Assembly (NCBI RefSeq): GCF_046630445.1
Contig: NC_092341.1
Coordinates: 129,782,001 to 129,846,000 of the forward strand
Source of the DNA: Rutidosis leptorrhynchoides
Lineage: Eukaryota > Streptophyta > Magnoliopsida > Asterales > Asteraceae
Length of the DNA: 64,000 bases
Direction of reading: 5' to 3'
Shown here: positions 56,678 to 64,000 of the stretch, one piece after another
Layout of the letters: every line of letters starts with the position of its first letter
How positions within the stretch are numbered: position 1 is the first letter of the stretch
The notes under the pieces: model-generated
What the model was told of the DNA's origin: nothing
Database searches by the model: none
Seen by the model: only the letters and a program-made list of their open reading frames with translations
Made by a program: the position numbers and the translations under genes

Positions 56678-59363
56678 TTGGATCTGAGCTTCAGTCTTGA
56701 AAACGGCTCATCCAATAGACCTCCCAAATTTGATGAAAATGAGTATGAAACCTGGAAAGCTAGGTTTATGCTTCATCTTGAGTCTATTGACCCACTCATG
56801 CCTAGCGTTGCCACTTATGGTCCTTTTATCCACACTGAAACACTTGATAGTGTTCCTGCTACAGCAGACACTCATGTCATTCCTGACAGAGAAGTTGTTC
56901 TCACTCCATCTAGATGGGATGCTGAGGATAAACGTCGTGTTGGACATGACCCTAAGATCAGAACCTTGTTAGCTATAACCTTACCTAACCATGTGTTCAA
57001 ACTGATTAAGGAAAAACTGAATGCTAAGCTTATGTTAGACTATCTTGATGTTACATATGAGGGTATGGATGAAGTTAGGAAAAATAAGATTATAGCTTTA
57101 AAAATAGAATATGAAATGTTCTTTGCCTACAAACGTGAGACCCTTAAGCAAACCTTCATTAGGTTTAACTCTTTAGTTACTGACTTGCTCACCTTGAAAA
57201 TCACATATACTGATTTTGAACAAGTCAACAAATTCATTGACTCACTGCCTACAAAATGGAATCCTGTTACCGACCCATTAAGAACCACTCAGACTTTAAA
57301 GATTTTTAACATGTCATCTCTGTATGGTACACTTTGGAACCATGAGAAGGCAGAAGCCAAACTTGAGCTTAATTTGAAAGAAAACTTTAAGTCTACCCCC
57401 ACCACTTCAAAATCTACAAAGTCAGATGATACTGCTCTTGTTGCTGCTGCTAAAAAGAAAGCTCAAAAGGCTTTACTGGTTCAAAAGCTGATGGCAGAAG
57501 AAGAGACAGCTAAAGAGGAGGATAGTGGTACTGGGTCTGAGGAAAGCAGTGATGATGATGATGTTGAAGGGTTTGCTGAAGGTATGGCATTGTTGGCTAG
57601 GAAGTTCAAAAAGTTCAATCGTAGTAGAACCAGCAAGCCATATAAAATGAGTAAAAAAACCAAGTGCTATGTATGGTAATAGGTCAGTCAAGGGCCCAAA
57701 TCTCGAGTGTTACAATTGTAGGAAGGTTGGACATTTTGCTGCTGAATGCACGTCCAGGAAACCTTCAACATCACATGCTAACTCCTTCTCAAAAGATGAA
57801 AAGTACAAGAACATGTACAAAGTAATGAAAGCTCAGATGAAGGAAAGCTCAAAGGCTGGTAAAAAGGAGAAGAAGCCAGAAAAGGTACTAGTAGCTGAGC
57901 ATCGTGATTGAGATGAAACCAGTTCATCTTCGTATTCTGACAATGAAACTGATGATGATTGTGTTGGTTATGCTTCTGGTAAAAAGTTGTCTTTGATGGC
58001 CAAAGAGATTGAGGAGTTTGATGAGGATGATAATGGTAGTACATTTATGGCTGATATGAGGGAAGCTGACTTGAAAAGAGATTCACCTCAATGAAAATCT
58101 GAAATGCTGTATAAGGTTAAAAATTTTCGAACTTATACTGATGATGAAAAAGTTGAAATGTTTGACTACCTGAGAATTGACTTAAGCAGAGACAGCAAAC
58201 GTGAAGAAGTTTTCAAAACTAAAATAAAATCATTAAATGGAAAACTTAAATGCAGATCTGATGAAATTAAGATCTTGAAAGATGAAATTTCTAAACTTGA
58301 AAAACAAAATTATGCTTTAAAATCTCTTCACTTAGATGCAGAAGTAGTCCAAAACCAGCTTACTGACCTTAAAAAGGTGGTAGCCTCTTGGTGTTTATTT
58401 GCTCAACGCACAACCAAGTGCATTAATGAGCAGATACCTGACCAGGTTGAGGCATTCTTTGCTGGTGACTATAATGCTGATGTTGCACATGCTGATGTCA
58501 CTTTCATGGACCCTGTGCTAGAAACTGATCCTGATGATGTCTTGCCAAATACTTTTGCCAAGATAGTTAATGGTAACAAGGTTTTCACAAATAAATTTGT
58601 AAGACCTACTGCTAACCCACCACCTGCCATGAAAGAGATAATGGAGGATGAATAAAGAGCTAGAGAAGCCAGTACCTCAACTGATGAGACTACTGACCCC
58701 TCTAGCATCTACTACATGACTCCAAAATAAAGACGTATTAAAAGGAAAATCACTTAAAATAATCAAAGAAAGTTAAAATCAACTGATTCCCCTTCAAGTT
58801 CAAATTCCACCAATGCTGAGCCAGCTGATGAAAATCATACTGGTCAACCAGTAGTTGCAGACAAGCCAGCAACATGCAATACTGGAAAGTCCAAGGCAAC
58901 AATTAAAATTTATATTGGTCAACCAGTATCAGCTGACAAGCTAGTAACTTCCCACACTGGCTCGTCAAATGACAAAGGCAAAGTAGTATACCATGATTAT
59001 GGTACTGGTTGCAAGAAGAAAGCTGCCCTTAAGGGAAAATCTAAAGTGAACCAAATTGTGGAATCGAGTGCTGGGTCATCTATCACTGAGATAATGAATG
59101 TTAAGCTTGACCGGCTCATAGCTGCTATAGCTGAAAGCAGACCTGATCTTACTGCCCACATTAAGTCTGTGTATGACCAGTCACCAGGACTAAATGTGAG
59201 AAAATGCTACAAGTGTGGCAGCAAGTTTCACTTAGCCAATCAGTGTACTCGAACCCAACCCTCATCTGCTGATACCTCATCAAGTAGACTAGCAGAAAGG
59301 AGGAGATCATCAAAGATGACCCTTCCAGAATCCATCCTCGGATGGGTTCTCAAAAAGAACTAA
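56678..59363 (+). pseudogene. gag: Copia element 2 gag, broken
   Basis: The apparent start codon is TTG at 56678, in the place where an ATG would be expected before DLSFSLENGSSNRPPKF; start loss is likely. The capsid part (YETWKARF, LDVTYEGMDEVRKNKI) runs to about 57665, where a frameshift occurs. It continues with a zinc knuckle CYNCRKVGHFAAEC (about 57708), a coiled-coil-rich part (IKILKDEISKLEKQNYALK) and a second knuckle CYKCGSKFHLANQC (about 59207), ending at TAA 59361. In-frame stops near 57909, 58092, 58653 and 58728 interrupt it. It makes no complete protein. Confidence 0.88.
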
Positions 59364-59376
59364 TCTCTTAGCTACT

Positions 59377-62300
59377 ATGCAGGGCATTCAAAACAAGCAA
59401 ATCTGGTATCTCGACAGTGGATGTTCGAGACATATGACCGGATGTAAGTCCCTACTAATGGACTATCAAGAAAAAGATGGTCCAGTCATTTCATATGGAG
59501 ATAATTCGTTGGGTTACACAAAGGGTTTTAGTACTTTAACAAATGGGAATGTTACATTCTCAAATGTGGTATATTTTGTTGGGCTTAAACACAATTTACT
59601 CAGCATAAGCCAACTGACAAGCAAAAGTAAGATAGTCCAAATCAGAAGGAAAATTGGCACTATTTTTGATAAGACGGTGAAGCCACTGCTGACAGCAAAA
59701 AGACATGAGAACATGTATCAAATTTATATGAACACATCAGTCACAACAACTGATACTTTTTTATTATTCAAAGGCAGCAGAAAACCTCAAGTGGTTATGG
59801 AACAAGAGACTCTCACATCTCAACTTCAAAGATATTCACAAATTATCTAGTAAAAGTTTGGTGTCTGGGCTACCCACAATGTCTTATGTAAAGGACAGAT
59901 TGTGTCCTGGTTGTAAAAAAGGAAAGCATCACCATGCTTCATTCAAGTTAAAGAAGATTTTATCTGTTCAGAGACCATTTCACCTACTTCATATGGATCT
60001 TTTTGGTCCTGTTAATGTAGCCCTCTGTAGTGGGAAGAATTATACACTGGTTATTGTTGATGAATATTCTAGATACACTTGGGTATTCTTATTGAAGCAA
60101 AAGAGTGAAGCTGCTGATGAAATTATCAATTTTATCAAAAGGATAGACTATTGAATGGGCAATTGGTGAAGCAGCTAAGAAGTGATCATAGTACAGAATT
60201 CAGAAATGCAACATTGGAAGAATTTTGTGCTGACAAAGGTATTTCACAAAACTTTTCTGCTGTGAGAACACCTCAACAAAATGGTGTTGCAGAAAGAAGA
60301 AAGAGAACTCTCATTGAAGCAGCAAGATCTATGTTGGCTGAGTCTGGGCTAAAAAATTCATATTGGGCATAAGCTGTGAAAAGATATCAGAAGACTGCTT
60401 ATGATGTTCTCAAAGGAAGAAGTCCCTCAATTTCATTTCTTCATGTATTTGGCACTCCCTGTTTCATTCTAAACAATAGGGACCAGCTTGGTAAGTTTGA
60501 TGCTAAAGCTGATGAAGGAATATTTCTTAGATATTCCAACATGTCAAAGGCATTCTACAATAAGAGAAGGGGCTGTTTTGAAGAATCCATTACTGTTACA
60601 TTTGATGAAATTGCCCCCACTTCATCTTCTGGTCAAGAAGATGAAGAGTTACTGTTTGAAGAGCCTACTCAGAAAGCTCTTGATGATGCAGAACCAGCAG
60701 TCATTCCTTCTCCAATCCATGTTGCTGGGTTCTCTGATGATGAGATGGAATATTCTGTTCCATATGTGTCTAAACCATGTGGACCTACTGGCTCAACTGA
60801 AGTACTACAAATTGAGCAAAGGTCTACTGGTTCTGAAGCTTCACAAGCTGGTACTAGTTTCACTAACAATGAATAGCTGTCTTCTACTACTGTACATACT
60901 GTTGAACCAGCTAATGATCAAGATGTTGTGTGTTCCACAACAAGCTCACTTGTTCATAATACTAGATGGACAAAGAAGCATCCAATTGAGTAGATTATTG
61001 GTAATCTGGCAAAGAGACATGCAACCAGAAATTTTTGTATGCATGTGAATTTTGTGTTTACCATTGAACCTAGATGTCCTGAAGAAGCAATGAAAGATCC
61101 TAGCTGGGCAGGAGCTATGCAAGAAGAGATCTTCCATTTTGATAGGAATAAAGTTTGGACATTAGTACCTAAACCTGATGATGAAACAAAGAAGATCATT
61201 GGTACCAAGTGGGTTTTTAAGAATAAGATGGATGAAGATGGGATTGTGGTCAGAAACAAAGCTAGATTGGTAGCTCAGGGTTTTAGACAAGAAGAAGGAT
61301 TGGATTATGGAGGGTCATATGCACCAGTGGCTAGGATGGAAGCTATCAGATTATTCTTGGCATATGTTGCTAAGATGAACATTAGGGTATTTTAGATGGA
61401 TGTTAAATCTGCCTTTTTAAATGGGAAGCTGCTAGAAGAAGTCTATGTCAAACGGCCTCCTGGTTTTGTAAGCAATAAATATTCAGACCATGTCTACAAG
61501 TTAGACAAAGCTCTATATGGCCTAAAACAGGCACCAAGAGCATGGTATGAGACACTTCATCTGTATCTCACTGGTTTAGGTTTTAAAGTTGGAACAATTG
61601 ATACCACTCTATTCTCAAAGGAAATAGATGGTGATCTCTTGCTGGTACAGATATATGTGGATGATATTATTTATGGGTCTAAAAATGAAAAACATTGTCA
61701 AGAGTTTTCAAAATATGAAATGAGTTTGCAAAGAGATTTGCAATACTTCTTAGGATTGCAAATTAAACAACTCGATGATTGAATTTTATACGTCAAGATT
61801 ATATCAAAGATATGTTAAAGAAATTTGGTCTGACCTGTTTAAAAGATACAAGGACTCCAATGGTAGCATCCATAAAAATAGAAGTTGATCACAATGGTGA
61901 ACCAGTCAATATCACTAAATATAGAGGTATGATTGGGTCCCTACTTTATCTCACAGCCAGCAGACCTGATATTATGTTTGCTACATGTCTCTGTGCCAGA
62001 TATCAAGCTGATCCTAAAGAGTCACACTTGCTGGCAGTAAAGAGGATATTCAGGTATCTGAAAGGTGCTACCAAATGTGGTCTTTGGTATCTCAAAGACC
62101 AGGATTTTAAACTAATTGGGTATTCAGATGGTGATTTTGCAGGATGAAAAAAATAGACAGGAAAAGTACTACTGGTACTTGCCAGTTACTAGGTTGTAGG
62201 CTAGTCAGCTGGACGAGCAAAAAGCAAAATACTGTGACCACATCTACTGCCGAAGCAGAATATGTTTCTGCTGAGAGCTGTACTGCTCAAGTACTGTGGA

Positions 62301-62578
62301 TGCAAAGCCAGCTAAAGGACTATGATGTTCATGTTACAAAAACTCCAATCTACTGTGACAACACCAGTGCAATTGCTATCACCAACAATCTTGTGATGCA
62401 TTCAAGGACAAAGCACATTGATATTCGATATCATTTCATAAGGGATCATGTTCAAAAGGGAGATGTGGAGCTTCACTTCATTTCAACAGACCAGCAGTTA
62501 GCAGATCTATTCACAAAGCCCTTAGATGAGAAACGTTTTAACTACCTCATCTCTGAGCTGGGTATGCTTGAACTCTGA
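59377..62578 (+). pseudogene. pol: Copia element 2 pol, broken
   Basis: It starts MQG in the +1 frame relative to gag. Protease WYLDSGCSRHMTG; a frameshift near 59770; GAG-pre-integrase (LWNKRLSHLNF) and a CPGCKKGKHHH site; integrase with HMDLFGP, SDHSTEF and NGVAERRKR (catalytic residues kept), with a one-base break near 60151 and a stop at 60370. RT has stops near 60874, 61003 and 61393 and YVDD at 61654-61665. Another break lies near 61780. RNase H and the end (STAEAEYVSAESC, DLFTKPLDEKRF) run to the TGA at 62576. It is dead as a gene, but family identity is clear. Confidence 0.92.
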
Positions 62579-63173
62579 AAATAAAAGACAATTTTGTCGG
62601 TGTGCTGGTTCTACAGCATATAGGGCAAACCAGTAAGGCACAATCCTTTTGCTTACTGCCTATATGCCAAACAATCAGCACAACAAGGTCTTTTATGTCA
62701 TGGTTACACAATGTATAAAATGAAGTAATAAATAACTCACAACATTAAAATGATACCTTAAAACTGAACCTCATTCCAATGATATAAATTAAATACACAA
62801 CATATTAAATGTTACAATAGAATTTTTGTATTTACTACAAACTTTATTTTGTGGTCTTTAACTTCAATTTTTAAATTAAAACTTACTGCATTTAATGCGT
62901 AATGGGAGTGATGAGTGTTCAAGCTGATTAAACGTCATGTCAACAGTCTGTATCCCCTCAAAAACGTGCCAGTCTGTCACATCTGTCCACGCGCCTGCAG
63001 ATGACAGTTGCCATTTACTCTCTCCTGCACTTTTTTCACCAATCTGAAAGGTTAAAAAGGGTGATGCATTTTCCCTAATAACCTTTGGTTATTAAAATTT
63101 CCAAACTCAAATTCTTCTCTCAAAAATCCCCAAATCTTCAAAACATTCAAGCATTCATCTCCTATTTTCATCA
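62579..63173 (+). other. Noncoding gap between pol and the third ORF of copia element 2
   Basis: No ORF and no LTR start seen. It may hold the leader of the downstream ORF. Confidence 0.55.
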
Positions 63174-63962
63174 ATGGCAGACCACCAATAACAACCACAG
63201 CCCATTGGGCACCAACCAGAGAAATAACAACAACAACAACAACAACCTGAACAGCAACAACAACCACCACCACTGGAGGAGCAACATGAATCGGCACCGT
63301 TGTTTATTTTGCACCCAAGCCTTGTACAGGCTGCTAATGCACCGGCATACGAACTTATTTGTTTATCTAGAGGCAATGCTGCTCATGCTTTTTCCATTCC
63401 TAAGTCTAAATCCAAGATGGGCTATGAGACTTTGATTGACTATGTGAGGCAATCTCCACTCGCTCAATCTATCACCAGCGTCCCTTCCAGATTCTATTCG
63501 GCCTGCTTAGGTAGATTTTAGTATACGGCTATAATGGCCAACACTCCACAGGGTAGTCCATGTGTTGGTGGCATGGTCACTGAAACCCTAAATATCTCCT
63601 TCACCGTTGATGCCATCAGACGAGCTCTCCACTTGCCTAGTGGACCATTTGTTGATTCATGTTCAAGTAATGACGTTAGGAGGGAGGTGTTGGAGATTAT
63701 TGGCTATGCTGGTACTGTGGCCCACAGCCCATTGAGGAAGCACATGCCACCATTGTGGTACTATTTTTTTGGTTTGCTGACATCGTGCATCAGCCAGAAA
63801 TCAGGAAGTTTTGACCAGTGCTCAGACTTTGAGCTTAAGATATGTCATGGGTTGCTGTTCAACAGAAACATTGACTATGCTATTGAAATCTACTTAATGT
63901 TAAGGGAAATGGTGCTTGCACAACTAGAACAGCTACCGTCTCAGATACTGGTAAAGCAGTAG
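63174..63962 (+). pseudogene. Third ORF downstream of copia pol, plant-transposon-protein-like, broken
   Basis: One frame runs from ATG 63174 (MADHQ) to a TAG at 63960-63962 with stops near 63189, 63225 and 63519. A Gln-rich start is followed by a globular part (MGYETLIDYVRQSPLAQSI), then FTVDAIRRALHLPSGPFVD, MPPLWYYFFGLLTSC and NRNIDYAIEIYLMLREM. This pattern resembles a domain often seen in plant transposon-related proteins and in the ORF downstream of pol in Asteraceae Sirevirus-like elements, from memory only. It lies where an envelope-like ORF would be, but I see no clear membrane segment. The 3' end runs into a different repeat at about 63944. Function unknown. Confidence 0.6.
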
Positions 63963-64000
63963 TTGTATTAGAATCTAGTGCTCTCTGATCATAAAGAACA
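63944..64000 (+). repeat. Edge of a repeat also present at about 12520-12568
   Basis: TAGTTGTATTAGAATCTAGT and TGCTCTCTGAT occur in both places with few changes around them. It probably marks the start of another copy of the Ty3 3' region described at 12277-14088, continuing outside the window. Confidence 0.65.

Larger units (their letters stand above)
55688..63943 (+). mobile_element. Copia element 2: decayed Sirevirus-like Ty1/copia, plus strand, 3' LTR not reached
   Basis: Order: 5' LTR, primer-binding site, long gag with two zinc knuckles, pol with WYLDSGCSRHMTG protease, integrase, RT with YVDD and RNase H, then a noncoding gap and a third ORF. No second LTR is seen before about 63943, where another repeat begins. 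Many stops and several frameshifts. The protease motif, the long gag and the extra downstream ORF fit Sirevirus. Confidence 0.9.

Noticed and set aside
63052-63297. Val-rich minus ORF that could look like a membrane protein
   Set aside because: Antisense of the CAA/CAG-rich Gln tract at the start of the third copia ORF.

Overview
This window is plant nuclear DNA made almost entirely of nested LTR retrotransposons. I see no ordinary host gene, no rRNA and no functional tRNA. The base composition is AT-rich, there are several-kilobase LTRs, chromodomain Ty3/gypsy elements and Sirevirus-type Ty1/copia elements, and the LTR types resemble those I associate with Asteraceae (daisy family). The family assignment is an inference from recalled similarity, not a search.

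Layout. (A) 1-12276: a nearly complete, very young Ty3/gypsy chromovirus (Tekay-like). Its 5' LTR is cut by the window edge and its 3' LTR spans 9027-12276. The 1523-residue gag-pol-chromodomain polyprotein is open throughout. Between the primer-binding site and gag lie two extra intact ORFs: an acidic repeat protein and a 227-residue F-box protein. (B) 12277-16064: the 3' tail and LTR of a non-chromoviral Ty3 element. (C) 16065-25554: a decayed minus-strand Sirevirus-like copia element with only its 5' LTR present; it is inserted in (D). (D) 25555-30321: a rearranged minus-strand copy of the element-2 family, including an inverted, chimeric LTR. (E) 30322-32397: a stretch without a recognisable gene.

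(F) 32398 to about 54235: an old, broken Ty3 chromovirus (element 3). Its 5' LTR was split by element 2 (33405-45735, exact target duplication TCGTT, two 3.65 kb LTRs, no pol genes). Its integrase was split by a solo LTR (50381-52758, target duplication TCGTC/TTGTC). Element 2 itself holds a solo copia LTR (41075-41697, target duplication GAAGG). (G) about 54236-55687: LTR-like or unique sequence with a tRNA-like segment. (H) 55688 to about 63943: a decayed plus-strand Sirevirus-like copia with 5' LTR, long gag, pol and a third ORF downstream of pol. (I) about 63944-64000: the edge of a repeat also seen near 12520.

How the parts relate. Element 1 has a complete retrotransposition gene set, so it or a relative could supply proteins in trans. 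Element 2 lacks pol genes but has matching ends: a good initiator-Met-type primer site, the same 3' polypurine block and a closely similar 3' part of the LTR. It therefore looks like a non-autonomous partner. The most interesting theme is that three Ty3 families here each carry a different accessory ORF between the primer-binding site and gag. The F-box ORF of element 1 is the clearest candidate for a captured host regulatory protein.
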